From NCBI RefSeq assembly GCF_007858445.1, contig NZ_VIGV01000005.1, positions 124,001 to 188,000 of the forward strand: a stretch of 64,000 nt of DNA, in the 5' to 3' direction. Below the pieces are notes generated by a model. That model saw nothing but the letters and a program-made list of their open reading frames with translations, ran no database searches and had not been told where the DNA came from. The translations under genes were made by a program, and so were the position numbers. Each line of letters opens with the position of its first letter. Position 1 is the first letter of the stretch. Shown piece by piece: positions 1 to 8,688 of the stretch. Source of the stretch: Tsukamurella sputi. GTDB lineage: Bacteria; Actinomycetota; Actinomycetes; Mycobacteriales; Mycobacteriaceae.

Positions 1-1144
1 CCCGGCCCACGCGGAATCCGGAGGGGCCGGCGATCACACCGGCGTAGTGCTCGAACAGCTGGTCGCAGAGCGCGGGCCAGGTGCGCGCGAGCACGGACTT
101 GCGGGCGGCCTCGCCGAAGCGGGCGCGCAGCGCGGGATCGGCGAGGGTGTCGATGACGCCGGGCAGCAGGTCGGCGAACTCGGCGGTCGGCAGCAGGTAG
201 CCGTTGCGGCAGTGCGCGACGAGGTCGCGCGGCCCGCCCTGGTCGGGCGCGATCGAGGGGACGCCCGAGGCGAGCGCCTCCTGGACGGCCTGGCAGAAGG
301 TCTCGTGCTCGCCGGCGTGCACGAAGACGTCGAGCGAGGCGTAGGCCGCGCCGAGGTCGGCGCCGCCGAGCTGTCCGGTGAACACCGCGCCGGGCAGCAG
401 CGCTTCGAGCCGTGCCCGCTCCGGCCCGTCGCCGACGATGACCAGCTGGACGTCGTCGCGGTGCGCGAGCCCGGCGAGCCGCTCGACGTGCTTCTCCGCG
501 GCGAGCCGTCCGACGAAGCCGACCACCAGCCGGTCCGGCCGGTCCCCCAGCCACTGCGCGCGCAGCGCGGCCGAGCGGTGCGACGGGGCGAAGCGCTCGG
601 CGTCGACGCCGCGGGCCCAGGTCTTCACGCGCGGGATCCGGTGCGCCTCGAGATCCGCGACGGAGGCGCTCGACGGCGCCAGGGTCAGGTCGCACTGCTT
701 GTGCATCTGCCGCGTCCACCACCAGGCGGCGCGCTCGAGAGGGCCGAGGCCGTAGGAGCCGGCGAACCCGGCGACGTCCGTCTGGAAGATCGCGACCACG
801 GGGATGCCGAGGCGCTTCGCCGCGGCCAGACCGCCGGCGCCCAGGAAGTACGGCGAGGCCAGGTGCACCACGTCGGGCCGGAACTCGCGCAGCACGTCGA
901 CCATCAGCATGTTCGGCTGCCCGATCGGCAGCGACGAGATCTTCGGCAGCATCCGCGCGGGCACGCGGTACACGGGGAAGCCGAGGTGCTCGGCGGGTGC
1001 GGGTTCCTCTCCGGCGACCGAGTCCGGCGCGATGACGATCGCCTCGGCTCCGGTGCGGCGGCAGTGCTCGAGCACCCGGAGCACCGAGTTGGTCACCCCG
1101 TTGACGTTCGGCAGGAAGGACTCGGCCACGATCGCGATACGCAC
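1..1144 (-). CDS. mgtA: GDP-mannose-dependent alpha-mannosyltransferase, GT4 family (3' end beyond window)
   Basis: The start is GTG at 1144 and about 381 residues are visible before the left edge; the C-terminus is missing. The protein is a GT-B fold family 4 glycosyltransferase. An NGVTNS acceptor-side loop lies near residue 15, and the EX7E donor motif ([11 protein letters not shown]) near residue 280 is followed by a GGPRDLV loop. M. tuberculosis Rv0557 (MgtA) has the same family features and the same neighbours, menD and a DUF3592 protein. The family adds mannose to glycolipid anchors of lipomannan-like polymers at the cytoplasmic face of the membrane. It is the last visible gene of the minus-strand run from menD. 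Family assignment is firm; the exact acceptor is inferred from synteny. Confidence 0.85.
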   Translation of the reverse strand, partial: MRIAIVAESFLPNVNGVTNSVLRVLEHCRRTGAEAIVIAPDSVAGEEPAPAEHLGFPVYRVPARMLPKISSLPIGQPNMLMVDVLREFRPDVVHLASPYFLGAGGLAAAKRLGIPVVAIFQTDVAGFAGSYGLGPLERAAWWWTRQMHKQCDLTLAPSSASVADLEAHRIPRVKTWARGVDAERFAPSHRSAALRAQWLGDRPDRLVVGFVGRLAAEKHVERLAGLAHRDDVQLVIVGDGPERARLEALLPGAVFTGQLGGADLGAAYASLDVFVHAGEHETFCQAVQEALASGVPSIAPDQGGPRDLVAHCRNGYLLPTAEFADLLPGVIDTLADPALRARFGEAARKSVLARTWPALCDQLFEHYAGVIAGPSGFRVGR

Positions 1145-1182
1145 GGGGCAAGTGTGACCGGGGGCGGTGACCGTGAGGTTCT

Positions 1183-1635
1183 CTACGGGTCGACGGTGCG
1201 CGGAACGTCAGGTGAACTCTCACCCCGGTGGTAGCCGACGGCGATGAGCACCATGATCGCCCCCACCACCAGCCACGTCCCGGCGGCCACCGAGGCCGCG
1301 GGCAGCACCGCGACGGCCGCGGACCGTCCGGCCACGCGCACGAGTTCCGGATCCGACCGGCTGTACTCGACCTGGATCCGGTCACCGACGTTGAGTTCGC
1401 TGGGGTAGAGCACGCCGAGCGGCGGATTGTGGTTCACGCCGTCCGTCGTGTAGAAGCTGATCGTCGAGCGACGGGGCCCGGCGGAGAGCACCTCCGCGGT
1501 CGCGGTGCCGCGGTCGGCGTCGATGGTGCGGTCGTCGCGCCAGGCGGCGGCCACCAGCACCACGCACAACCCGGTGATGAGGATCGCCGCGCACAGCAGG
1601 ACGATCTGCACGCGCCGCAGCGCGATGCGGCTCAC
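1183..1635 (-). CDS. DUF3592-type membrane protein
   Basis: This 150-residue protein has an N-terminal membrane segment (about residues 9-29), an extracytoplasmic beta-rich DUF3592-like domain with the pattern [19 protein letters not shown] (about residues 80-100), and a second membrane segment near residues 108-135. Its start overlaps the menD stop by four bases (ATGA), so it is translationally coupled to menD. The homologue in M. tuberculosis is Rv0556, also between menD and mgtA. No function is known. Confidence 0.8.
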   Translation of the reverse strand: MSRIALRRVQIVLLCAAILITGLCVVLVAAAWRDDRTIDADRGTATAEVLSAGPRRSTISFYTTDGVNHNPPLGVLYPSELNVGDRIQVEYSRSDPELVRVAGRSAAVAVLPAASVAAGTWLVVGAIMVLIAVGYHRGESSPDVPRTVDP

Positions 1636-3305
1636 GCGCGATCCCCCGAGGCCGGGACGGCGGCGGCGATGCGGGCGCGCATGCCCGCGTGCAGGGCGCG
1701 CAGCCCGGTCCGCTCGGTGCGCACCTCCACCACGCGCAGGCCGTCGGCGCGGGCCGCGTCCGCGAGATCATCCAGCTCCGCGCGCACGTACTCGACGCCG
1801 TAGGCGGCGCAGAGCGCGGCGATGTCGGTGCCGTGCGGGGTGCCGAAGACGCGGGCGGCAGCACCGTCGTACTCCTCGCCCGCGTAGCGCTCGTCACCCT
1901 GCTCGAGCAGGGTGAAGATGCCGCCCCCGTTGTCGTTGGCCACCACGATCGTGAGGTTCGCCGGCCGCGGCTCGTCGGGCCCGATGAGCAGCCCGGAGGC
2001 GTCGTGCACGAAGGTCAGGTCGCCCATCAGCGCGACGGTGCGTCGCTCCGGGAAGGCGAGCGCGGCGCCGATGGCGGTGCTGACGGTGCCGTCGATGCCC
2101 GCGACGCCACGGTTGGACAGGACGCGCACGCCGGGCGGGACGTCGCCGGCGAGCGCGATGTCGCGCACGGGGTTCGAGGCGCCGACCACCAGCTGATCGC
2201 CGGACCGCAGCGCGGCGCACACCGCCCGCGCGACGTGCAGGCCGGTCACGGGTTCCGCGTCCAGGCCCTCGGCCACCGCGCGCCGCGCGGCGGCGTCGGC
2301 GTCCGCGCACCGGGCGAGCCAGGCACCGTCGGGCTCGCCGACGGGCAGCACGCGCGTGCCCGTCGCGGCGACGTTTCCGGAGACGTCGGGCCAGCGCGGG
2401 CCGGTCGTGACGGCGTAGACGGTGACCTCGGGGTCGGCGAGCAGCGCACTCACCTCGCGGTGCAGTGTCGGGCGGCCGCAGATGATGGCCTGCCGCGGCT
2501 TGAGGGCAGGTAGGGCCCACGGATGCAGGGCGTTCTCCGGCCGGGGTGCGGTCGGCTCGGCGACCGTCGGCAGTCCGGTGAGCGCGGGGTTCTCCCCCGC
2601 GCCGTGCCCGGAGATCACGACGGTGTCGGGCGTGAGGTCGATCGGGAGCGGCACGTCGAGCGTGGCGACGGGCGCGACGGTCCACGGGCCGCCGTCGGGC
2701 CTGCCGTGCGTGAACTCGGGCGACGGGTCGTCGGGCACCAGGGGCTCGCGCAGCGGGATGTCGAACTGGACCGGGCCCGCATTGCCGGTGCGGGCGCCGC
2801 GGGCGGCCGACAGCGCGCGGCACACGGCGCTGCGCCACTGCGAGTTGCGGTCCAGACCCGGCTCGGCGAGCCCGAGGGACAACGACGCACGCACCTGCGT
2901 GCCGAAGATGCCGAACTGCTCGACGGTCTGATTCGCGCCCGACCCGAGCAGCTCGTAGGGCCGGTTCGCGCTCACGACCAGCAGCGGGACGCGGGCGTAG
3001 TTGGCCTCGTAGACGGCCGGCGCGAGGTTCGCGACCGCCGTCCCGGAGGTCATGATGATCGGAACGGGACGCCGGGAGGCCGACGCGAGGCCGACGGCGA
3101 GGAAGCCGGCGGTGCGCTCGTCGATGCGCACGTGCAGCCGCAGGTCGCCGCGCTTGTCCGCCGCGTGGACGGCGAAGGCGAGCGGCGCGTTGCGCGAGCC
3201 GGGGCACAGAACCACGTCGGTCACGCCGCCGCGCACCAGCTCGTCCACGATCACGCGCGCCTGCAGCGTGGACGGGTTCGGCGCGCCGCCGGTGCTCTCG
3301 TGCAT
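1632..3305 (-). CDS. menD: 2-succinyl-5-enolpyruvyl-6-hydroxy-3-cyclohexene-1-carboxylate synthase
   Basis: MenD is the thiamine-diphosphate enzyme that joins 2-oxoglutarate to isochorismate in menaquinone synthesis. The protein of about 557 residues shows the N-terminal pyrimidine-binding domain ([11 protein letters not shown], then [15 protein letters not shown] with the activating glutamate) and the C-terminal diphosphate-binding domain ([13 protein letters not shown] ... [11 protein letters not shown], the GDx(n)N metal motif). ATG at 3305 is preferred: a TAAGGT box ends seven bases before it, suggesting a leaderless start. GTG at 3314 would add three residues. It lies 21 bases after the marR gene and begins a coupled run with the DUF3592 and mannosyltransferase genes. 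Confidence 0.95.
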   Translation of the reverse strand: MHESTGGAPNPSTLQARVIVDELVRGGVTDVVLCPGSRNAPLAFAVHAADKRGDLRLHVRIDERTAGFLAVGLASASRRPVPIIMTSGTAVANLAPAVYEANYARVPLLVVSANRPYELLGSGANQTVEQFGIFGTQVRASLSLGLAEPGLDRNSQWRSAVCRALSAARGARTGNAGPVQFDIPLREPLVPDDPSPEFTHGRPDGGPWTVAPVATLDVPLPIDLTPDTVVISGHGAGENPALTGLPTVAEPTAPRPENALHPWALPALKPRQAIICGRPTLHREVSALLADPEVTVYAVTTGPRWPDVSGNVAATGTRVLPVGEPDGAWLARCADADAAARRAVAEGLDAEPVTGLHVARAVCAALRSGDQLVVGASNPVRDIALAGDVPPGVRVLSNRGVAGIDGTVSTAIGAALAFPERRTVALMGDLTFVHDASGLLIGPDEPRPANLTIVVANDNGGGIFTLLEQGDERYAGEEYDGAAARVFGTPHGTDIAALCAAYGVEYVRAELDDLADAARADGLRVVEVRTERTGLRALHAGMRARIAAAVPASGDRA

Positions 3306-3326
3306 GCCGACCACCTTACGACCGCC

Positions 3327-3740
3327 TCACCCGTCCGCCAGCTTCGCCAGGACGGGACCCGCCAGCAGCAGCACGCCGCGTTCGAGGTCGGTGAGGCGTT
3401 CGGCCATGGCCGCCTGGAGCCAGGCGTTGCGCACGGCGCGGTCCTCCGCGATCACGGCGCGTCCCTCGTCGGTGAGCTCCACGTATTGCCGCCGACGGTC
3501 CTCCTCATCCCGGCGGCGACGCACGAGCCCGGCGTCGGCGAGGGCGTTGAGCGCGGGCGTGAGGGTCTGCGCGCGCACGTGGTGCGCCTCGCCGAGCTCG
3601 ACGGGGGTGGCCGGGCCGCCGCGGTCGAGGCTGCCGAGGACGAGGTACTGGGTCTCCGTGAGCGGACCAGGTCGACGGTGGGCGCGGATCTCCCGGCTCA
3701 GGGAGTGGACGCCGTAGCGGAGTTCGCTGACATCGGACAT
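3327..3740 (-). CDS. MarR-family transcriptional regulator
   Basis: This 137-residue winged-helix protein has the MarR layout: a dimerisation helix, the HTH around residues 45-75 (GGPATPVELGEAHHVRAQTLTPAL), and the wing RRRRDEEDRRRQYVELTDEG near residues 85-105 with the expected DxRxxxxxLT-like pattern. It is divergent from the AbrB-type membrane gene, with an inverted repeat at 3771-3787 in the shared gap. It probably represses itself and that gene. The ligand is unknown. Confidence 0.85.
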   Translation of the reverse strand: MSDVSELRYGVHSLSREIRAHRRPGPLTETQYLVLGSLDRGGPATPVELGEAHHVRAQTLTPALNALADAGLVRRRRDEEDRRRQYVELTDEGRAVIAEDRAVRNAWLQAAMAERLTDLERGVLLLAGPVLAKLADG

Positions 3741-3770
3741 ACCAAGAGTTTACTTCATACTTTTGCGCAT

Positions 3771-3787
3771 TTCGCGAGTTGCGCGAA
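3771..3787. promoter_or_regulatory. Inverted repeat, probable MarR operator
   Basis: TTCGCG and CGCGAA are perfect 6-base arms separated by five bases. The repeat lies between the divergent marR and AbrB-type genes and overlaps the proposed -35 box of the latter, which would allow repression by steric block. Assignment to this MarR protein is by position only. Confidence 0.5.
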
Positions 3788-3807
3788 GCTTTCGACAAGC
3801 AGATACT
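3779..3807 (+). promoter_or_regulatory. Promoter of the AbrB-type gene, leaderless transcript predicted
   Basis: A -35 like TTGCGC (3779-3784) is followed after 17 bases by a -10 like GATACT (3802-3807). The predicted transcription start, 3814-3815, coincides with GTG at 3815, so translation would begin at the 5' end of the mRNA. This argues against the longer TTG start at 3779, which lies inside the promoter. Confidence 0.5.
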
Positions 3808-3814
3808 TGTAGCT

Positions 3815-4894
3815 GTGCGAAGCGATTGGACGAGGTGGACGGGCTTGATCGTTGCCTCCTGCGCCGCCTCGGCCGCGCTGATCGCCCTCGGCGTCCCCAG
3901 CGCACCCCTGTTCGCGGCCCTCGCCTGCGCGGTGATCGCAGCGCTGCTGGGCCGCGCGCCCGGCCCGATCCCCCGCCCGGTGCAGCTGGTCGCGCAGGGC
4001 GTCCTCGGCGCGTACATCGGCACGCTCATGCAGGCGCACACCGTCGCAGCGCTGGGCTCGCGCTGGCCGGCGGCGCTGCTCGTCGGGTTCGCCACGCTGC
4101 TGCTGTCGGTGGGCGCGGGCGCGCTGCTGGGGCGGCACCGCGATACGGATTCGATCACCGGCTCGCTGGCCCTCGTCGCCGGAGGCGCGTCGGGGCTCGT
4201 CGCGATCGCGCGGGAACTCGGCGGCGACGAGAAGGTCGTCGCGGTCGTCCAGTACCTCCGCGTCGCCCTGGTCACCGTCTCCCTGCCGCTGGTCGCGGCG
4301 CTGTACCCGCACACGCCCGGGTCGTCGTCGGTCGCCTCCGGCCCGGCGCGGCCGTGGTGGTTCGACCTGGGCTTCACGGTGGCGTGCGTGGGCGGCGGCC
4401 TGGCCGTGGGGCTGGCAACCAGGCTGCCCGCGGGCGGCCTCCTCGGCCCGCTCGTCGCGTCCGCCGCACTGTCGCTGTCCGGTGTCGCCGCGGGCGCGAC
4501 GGTGCCGTGGGCGCTGGTCGCCGCGGGCTACCTCGTCATCGGCTGGCAGGCGGGCGTCGGCTTCACGCGCGAGTCCCTGCGGTCGATGGCGCGCCTGCTG
4601 CCGTGGGCGGTCCTGCTGATCATCGGCGTCGGGGTCGGCTGCGCCGGGCTCGGATTCGCGCTGTCGGCCATGACCGGCGTCTCGGCGCTCGACGGCTACC
4701 TCGCGACCACGCCGGGCGGGATCTACGCGGTGCTCGCGGTGGCCGCGTCGTCCAACGTCGACATCACCTTCGTCGTCGCGGCGCAGCTCATCCGGGTTCT
4801 GCTCATGCTCTTCCTCGCGCCTGCCGCGGCGCGAGGCTTCCAGCGGTTCCGGGCGCGGCGCGCGGACGACACCCCCGTGCCGACCGGCGTGTGA
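3815..4894 (+). CDS. AbrB-type duplicated membrane protein
   Basis: This protein of about 359 residues is a highly hydrophobic integral membrane protein with roughly ten segments, built from two homologous halves. It has the glycine-rich helices of the AbrB duplication family (LVAQGVLGAYIGTLM near residue 60, GYLVIGWQAGVGFTRESLR near residue 240, TTPGGIYAVLAVAASSNVD near residue 300). Family members are often labelled putative ammonia monooxygenase, a name without support here. GTG 3815 is chosen because the upstream TTG lies within the likely promoter. It is divergent from a MarR regulator that probably controls it. Substrate unknown. Confidence 0.75.
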   Translation: MRSDWTRWTGLIVASCAASAALIALGVPSAPLFAALACAVIAALLGRAPGPIPRPVQLVAQGVLGAYIGTLMQAHTVAALGSRWPAALLVGFATLLLSVGAGALLGRHRDTDSITGSLALVAGGASGLVAIARELGGDEKVVAVVQYLRVALVTVSLPLVAALYPHTPGSSSVASGPARPWWFDLGFTVACVGGGLAVGLATRLPAGGLLGPLVASAALSLSGVAAGATVPWALVAAGYLVIGWQAGVGFTRESLRSMARLLPWAVLLIIGVGVGCAGLGFALSAMTGVSALDGYLATTPGGIYAVLAVAASSNVDITFVVAAQLIRVLLMLFLAPAAARGFQRFRARRADDTPVPTGV

Positions 4895-4938
4895 TGCGGG
4901 CCATGCACCGCCCAAGCGAACACTGCTAACATCGCGGC

Positions 4939-6207
4939 ATGACTGCGGGTACCAGGGAATTCGACATCATCGTCTTCGGCGCGACGGGCTTCGTCGGCGA
5001 GCTCACGGCGCGCCACCTCGCGAAGCACGCGCCCGACGGCGTGCGCATCGCCCTCGCCGGCCGCACCGAGGCCAAGCTGGAGAAGCTCCGCGCGAGCCTG
5101 GGCGAGAAGGCGAAGGACTTCGGCATCGTCGTCGCCGACGTCGATCGCCCCTCGACACTGGATTCAATGGTCGCCCGCACGACGGTCCTGTGCAGCACCG
5201 TCGGCCCCTACGCGAAGTACGGCGAGACGGTCGTGGGCGCGTGCGTCAACGCCGGCACGCACTACACCGACCTCACCGGCGAGGTGCTCTTCGCGCGCCG
5301 CTCCATCGACAAGTTCCACGAGCAAGCCGTCGCGAACGGCACGAAGATCGTGCACTCCTGCGGTTTCGACTCCATCCCGTCCGACCTCGGCACCTTCCTC
5401 CTCTACGAGAAGGCCAAGGCCGACGGTGCCGGCACCCTCGGCTCCACGACGCTGGTCATCCGCTCGATCCGCGGCGGCGCGAGCGGCGGCACCATCGCCT
5501 CCGCGATCGGCCTGGCCGACGAGGTGAGCACCGACCGGGACGCGCGGCGCGTCGCCGGCCGCCCGCACTCGCTCAGCGTCGATCACAGCCGCGAGACCGA
5601 CGCCCGGCCCGGGAGCGACCTGGGCACCGTGAGCGGCAAGGACGTCGACCCGTCGCTCTCCGGCACGCTCGCGCCGTTCTTCATGGCCAGCTACAACACC
5701 CGCGTCGTGCGCCGCTCGAACGGCCTGCTCGACTTCGCCTACGGGCCGACGTTCAGCTACCGCGAGACCATGGCCGTGCCCGGCCCGGGCATCGTCTCGG
5801 CGGTGGCGGCGCGCGCCGTGCAGGGCGCCCTCGCCGTGGGCATGGCGGCGCTGGCGATCAAGCCGCTGCGCCCCGTCCTCGACCGCGTCCTCCCCGCGCC
5901 CGGCGAGGGCCCGAGCGAGGCCTCGCAGGCCAAGGGCTCGTTCATCGCGGACGTCTACACCCGCACCACCGGCGGCCGCCGGTACCGCTCCACCATCGGC
6001 GCGAAGCTCGACCCGGGCTACAGCGGAACGGCCGTCATGCTGGGCGAGTCCAGCCTGGCGCTCGCGCTCGACGGCGACTCCGCCCGCGGCGGCGCACCCC
6101 TGCCCGCGTACGCGGGCGTGCTCACCCCCGCCGTCGCGCTCGGCGACGTGCTCGCCGAGCGGTTGCGCGCCCAGGACTTCACCGTGACCGTCGACGAGCT
6201 GCACTAG
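4939..6207 (+). CDS. Trans-acting enoyl reductase / saccharopine dehydrogenase-like oxidoreductase
   Basis: The 422-residue protein begins with a Rossmann nucleotide-binding motif (IIVFGATGFVGELTARHL, about residues 10-28). It continues with the family signature CSTVGPYAKYGE near residue 90 and HSCGFDSIPSDLG near residue 140. Relatives in M. tuberculosis (Rv2449c, Rv2953) include the enoyl reductase that acts in trans on polyketide-derived lipids. No polyketide synthase is nearby, so the true substrate is unknown; a general lipid-reductase role is inferred. It stands alone between convergent neighbours. Confidence 0.8.
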   Translation: MTAGTREFDIIVFGATGFVGELTARHLAKHAPDGVRIALAGRTEAKLEKLRASLGEKAKDFGIVVADVDRPSTLDSMVARTTVLCSTVGPYAKYGETVVGACVNAGTHYTDLTGEVLFARRSIDKFHEQAVANGTKIVHSCGFDSIPSDLGTFLLYEKAKADGAGTLGSTTLVIRSIRGGASGGTIASAIGLADEVSTDRDARRVAGRPHSLSVDHSRETDARPGSDLGTVSGKDVDPSLSGTLAPFFMASYNTRVVRRSNGLLDFAYGPTFSYRETMAVPGPGIVSAVAARAVQGALAVGMAALAIKPLRPVLDRVLPAPGEGPSEASQAKGSFIADVYTRTTGGRRYRSTIGAKLDPGYSGTAVMLGESSLALALDGDSARGGAPLPAYAGVLTPAVALGDVLAERLRAQDFTVTVDELH

Positions 6208-6237
6208 CGAGCGCCTCGCGCTCGCGGGACCGGCACG

Positions 6238-6498
6238 TCACGCGAGCGCGAGGAAGAGCTTCTCCAACTTCTTCTGGTCCACGTTCTCCGGGCCCTCGGT
6301 GGCGATGCAGTGCTGCAGCCCCGTGGCGACGAGGGCGTACCCGCTGCGCCCCAGCGCCTTGTTCACGGCCGCCAGCTGGGTGAGCACGTCCTCGCACTCC
6401 TCGCCCTCCTCGAGCATGCGGATCACCGTCGCGAGGTGGCCGTGGGCGCGCTTGAGCCGGGTGAGCACCGGCTTGGCCACCTCGTCCGGGAGCCTCAC
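6238..6498 (-). CDS. CsoR/CstR-family (DUF156) repressor
   Basis: This 86-residue all-helical protein matches the copper-sensing CsoR family in length and in its first helix (VLTRLKRAHGHLATVIRML). The two conserved cysteines are present at residues 35 and 64 with the family's 29-residue spacing. The histidine that completes the copper site in CsoR (four residues before the second Cys) is Gly60 here, while the neighbouring His63-Cys64 remains. Two cysteines without that histidine is the pattern of the persulfide sensor CstR, so the inducer may be sulfane sulfur rather than Cu(I). It overlaps the DUF302 gene by four bases, and a GC-rich palindrome suited to this family lies at 6925-6942. Confidence 0.85.
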   Translation of the reverse strand: MRLPDEVAKPVLTRLKRAHGHLATVIRMLEEGEECEDVLTQLAAVNKALGRSGYALVATGLQHCIATEGPENVDQKKLEKLFLALA

Positions 6499-6887
6499 GC
6501 GCGCAGTCCGTCGAGCATCCGGCCGAGCCGCTCGCGCGCGTCGGCCGCGACCCCGGACAGCGCTGCGGTGCCGGTGAACTCGGGCATCACGTCCGGGTCC
6601 ATCACCTCGACCAATGCACCGTCACCCGCGGCCGAGACCACCACGTTGCACGGCAGCAGCGCGGCGACGCGGGGGTCGAGGCCGAGCGCCTCGTGGGCGA
6701 GCTGCGGTCGGCACGCGCCGAGGATCACGCGGGGTTCGACGTCCACGTCCAGCTTCGCCTTGAGCGTGGCCTTCAGGTCGATCTCGGTGAGCACCCCGAA
6801 GCCGACCTCGGCGAGTCCGGCGCGCACGCGCGCCACCGCCTCGTCGTAGGGCGCGTCGAGCTCCGCACGCATCGTGAATTCCGCCAT
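6495..6887 (-). CDS. DUF302 domain protein
   Basis: This is a 130-residue protein if ATG 6887 (MAEFTMRAELD) is used; upstream in-frame codons would place the start beyond the palindromic operator. The DUF302 core is visible as VEPRVILGACRPQLAHEAL (residues 60-80) followed by LLPCNVVV, which contains the conserved cysteine. The fold is a small alpha/beta domain of unknown activity, frequently found beside CsoR-like repressors and sulfur or metal stress genes. It forms an operon with the downstream repressor, and the palindrome at 6925-6942 lies 37 bases upstream. Its function is unknown; a sulfur or metal stress role is inferred from context. Confidence 0.8.
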   Translation of the reverse strand: MAEFTMRAELDAPYDEAVARVRAGLAEVGFGVLTEIDLKATLKAKLDVDVEPRVILGACRPQLAHEALGLDPRVAALLPCNVVVSAAGDGALVEVMDPDVMPEFTGTAALSGVAADARERLGRMLDGLRA

Positions 6888-6924
6888 GACCGTTCCTCTC
6901 GCCGTCGTCCCGGCGATCATGACA

Positions 6925-6942
6925 CATCCCCCCGGGGGGATG
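6925..6942. promoter_or_regulatory. Perfect 18-base palindrome, CsoR-type operator
   Basis: The sequence CATCCCCCCGGGGGGATG is a perfect palindrome with the C-run/G-run core typical of CsoR and CstR operators. It lies midway between the DUF302-repressor operon (minus) and the 53-residue Cys-rich gene (plus), so both could be controlled by the adjacent repressor. Confidence 0.65.
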
Positions 6943-6978
6943 AAAGCCTCGACGGCCGGCGGGTGTAGGGTCCGCCCC

Positions 6979-7140
6979 ATGTGCAGTGCGATCACCTGCC
7001 GCGTGTGCGGCAAGACCACCTGGACCGGCTGCGGCTCCCACGTCGACGCGGTCCGCGCCACCGTCCGCCCCGAGGACTGGTGCGACGGTCACGCCGCGCC
7101 CGCCGAGCAGCCCGCCAAGCGCGGCTGGTTCCGCCGCTGA
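6979..7140 (+). CDS. Small cysteine-rich putative zinc-binding protein
   Basis: This 53-residue protein carries CRVCGKTTWTGCGSHVDAV (residues 8-26) and WCDGH near residue 38: two CxxC-like pairs plus histidines suited to bind one zinc. I recognise the pattern CxxCGK-TW-GCG-HV-WC-GH as a recurrent uncharacterised small protein of actinobacteria. A TAGGGT box at 6966-6971 ends seven bases before the ATG, suggesting a leaderless mRNA. It is divergent from the DUF302/CsoR-like operon and may share its operator. Function unknown. Confidence 0.7.
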   Translation: MCSAITCRVCGKTTWTGCGSHVDAVRATVRPEDWCDGHAAPAEQPAKRGWFRR

Positions 7141-7141
7141 C

Positions 7142-8587
7142 CTACGCCCGCTGGGCGTCGATCCGCGCGAAGGGGCGCAGCGCCTCCACCTCGTAGGCGA
7201 GTTCGAGCAGCGCCGCCTCGGTGCCCGCGGGCCCCGCGAACTGAGCGCCCAGCGGAAGCCCGGCACCGTCGAACCCGCACGGCACGGAGATCGCCGGGCC
7301 ACCCGAGACGTTGTTCAGCGGCGTGATCCCCACCATCGCGATGGTCCGGGCCATGAACTCGTCGAAGGGCAGCGCCGGATCGAGGTGGCCGATCCGCGGC
7401 GTCGTGCTCGTCATCGTGGGCGAGAGCATCGCGTCGACGCCGCGTTCGACGAACATCCGCTCGTACTTCCCGGTCACCGCACGCAGCCGCGCGATCGCTC
7501 CCGGGATCGACGGTGCGCCGCGCACGCCCGACCACAGCAGGCTGCGGGTCACAGGATCCAAGGCGCGGAAGGAGCTGCGCCCCTTGGCCTCGACGGCACT
7601 CGCAGCGACCTCGAGCCCCGCGAGCAGACCCCAGTAGTGCAGGAAGTCGTCGACGAAGCCGCCGTCGATACGCAGGTCCGCCATCGTCAGCTCGACGATC
7701 TCGTGGCCCTGCCCGGCCAGCTCGTCGGCGAGCGAGCGGACCGGGGCGAGGCACTCGTCGGCGATGCCGAACTCGGTGACCGACTCGGTGACCAGCCCGA
7801 TCCGGCGGCGCCGCCCCGGGCCACGCACATGCCCGACGGGCGGCAGCGCGGGATTGCGACGGTGCCGCTCAGCCGCGGCGATGTAGCGCGCGGTGTCGCG
7901 GACGGTGCGGGTGAGCACGCCCTCGCAGACCACGTTGACGGGCAGCACCTTCAGCGCGGGCAGTTCCGCGAGCCGGCCGCGGGTGCTCTTGAGCCCGACG
8001 AGGCCGTTCAGCGCCGCGGGAATGCGGATGGAGCCGCCGCCGTCGTTGCCGTGGGCGATCGGGAGGGCGCCGGAGGCCACCAGCGCCGCCGAGCCCGACG
8101 AGGAGCCACCGACGGTGTAGTCGGTGTTCCAGGGGTTGCGGGCGGGCGCGCGATCGGCAAACTCCGCGCTCGCGGTCATCCCGAACTCGGGCATCACCGT
8201 CGAGACCAGGACGTTCATCCCCGTCGCGGCGAACTGCTCGCCGACCGGCCCGGACCGCTGCGCCGGGGTGTCGGGCAGGGCCGCCGAGCCCATCGTGGTG
8301 GGCAGGCCCGCGAAGGCGGTGTTCTCCTTGATCGCCGACGGGACGCCGTGGAACGGGGCGTCCGCCGGAGTCCGCGTGCCCGCGCCGCCCTCGGGCAGCC
8401 ACCAGCGCACCGCTCGGATCGCGGGGTCGACGGTGCGGATCCGCTCGGTCGCGGCCGCTGCGGCCTCGTCGGCGCCGATCCCGCCCGCGGCGATCGCCTC
8501 GGCGACGCCGGTGGCGTCGAGGGTGCCGAGCGCGTCGTCGCGGAAGGCGTGGACGCGGGTCGAGGCGTCGGTGATCTCGGTGGTCAT
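7142..8587 (-). CDS. Amidase signature family hydrolase
   Basis: ATG 8587 gives 481 residues, typical for the family. The Ser-Ser-Lys catalytic machinery is visible: the lysine in PSAIKENTAF near residue 85, the glycine/serine-rich signature VGGSSSGSAALVA near residues 155-170, and HGNDGGGSIRIPAA just after it. These enzymes hydrolyse amide bonds in the cytoplasm; the substrate cannot be told from sequence. The divergent TetR regulator at 8696 and two matching operators in the gap indicate induction by an unknown ligand, perhaps the amide itself. It converges with the small Cys-rich gene with one base between them. Confidence 0.9.
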   Translation of the reverse strand: MTTEITDASTRVHAFRDDALGTLDATGVAEAIAAGGIGADEAAAAATERIRTVDPAIRAVRWWLPEGGAGTRTPADAPFHGVPSAIKENTAFAGLPTTMGSAALPDTPAQRSGPVGEQFAATGMNVLVSTVMPEFGMTASAEFADRAPARNPWNTDYTVGGSSSGSAALVASGALPIAHGNDGGGSIRIPAALNGLVGLKSTRGRLAELPALKVLPVNVVCEGVLTRTVRDTARYIAAAERHRRNPALPPVGHVRGPGRRRRIGLVTESVTEFGIADECLAPVRSLADELAGQGHEIVELTMADLRIDGGFVDDFLHYWGLLAGLEVAASAVEAKGRSSFRALDPVTRSLLWSGVRGAPSIPGAIARLRAVTGKYERMFVERGVDAMLSPTMTSTTPRIGHLDPALPFDEFMARTIAMVGITPLNNVSGGPAISVPCGFDGAGLPLGAQFAGPAGTEAALLELAYEVEALRPFARIDAQRA

Positions 8588-8612
8588 AGCAGCTCCTCCG
8601 GCGCACGCGCCG

Positions 8613-8633
8613 AGTCTGTACAAAGTTACAGAG
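8613..8633. promoter_or_regulatory. TetR operator copy 1 (imperfect)
   Basis: The left arm AGTCTGTAC and right arm GTTACAGAG form an imperfect inverted repeat, sharing the TCTGTA/TACAGA core with the perfect site at 8649-8670. It lies 26 bases upstream of the amidase start and would block that promoter. Confidence 0.55.
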
Positions 8634-8648
8634 ATCGACGATAGCCGG

Positions 8649-8670
8649 AGTCTGTACGTTTGTACAGACT
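8649..8670. promoter_or_regulatory. TetR operator copy 2 (perfect)
   Basis: AGTCTGTAC and GTACAGACT are perfect 9-base arms around GTTT. The site covers the proposed -35 box of the tetR promoter, consistent with autorepression. Together with copy 1 it brackets the amidase-tetR gap. Confidence 0.7.
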
Positions 8671-8688
8671 TCTTCCGCGGCCTACACT
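8660..8688 (+). promoter_or_regulatory. tetR promoter, leaderless transcript predicted
   Basis: TTGTAC (8660-8665), a 17-base spacer and TACACT (8683-8688) form a plausible promoter. The predicted start at about 8695 is directly before GTG 8696, so the mRNA would be leaderless. The -35 lies inside the perfect operator. Confidence 0.55.

Noticed and set aside
3815-4894. Ammonia monooxygenase function for the AbrB-type protein
   Set aside because: That label is a historical misannotation; the sequence is a duplicated transporter-like membrane protein without copper-monooxygenase features.
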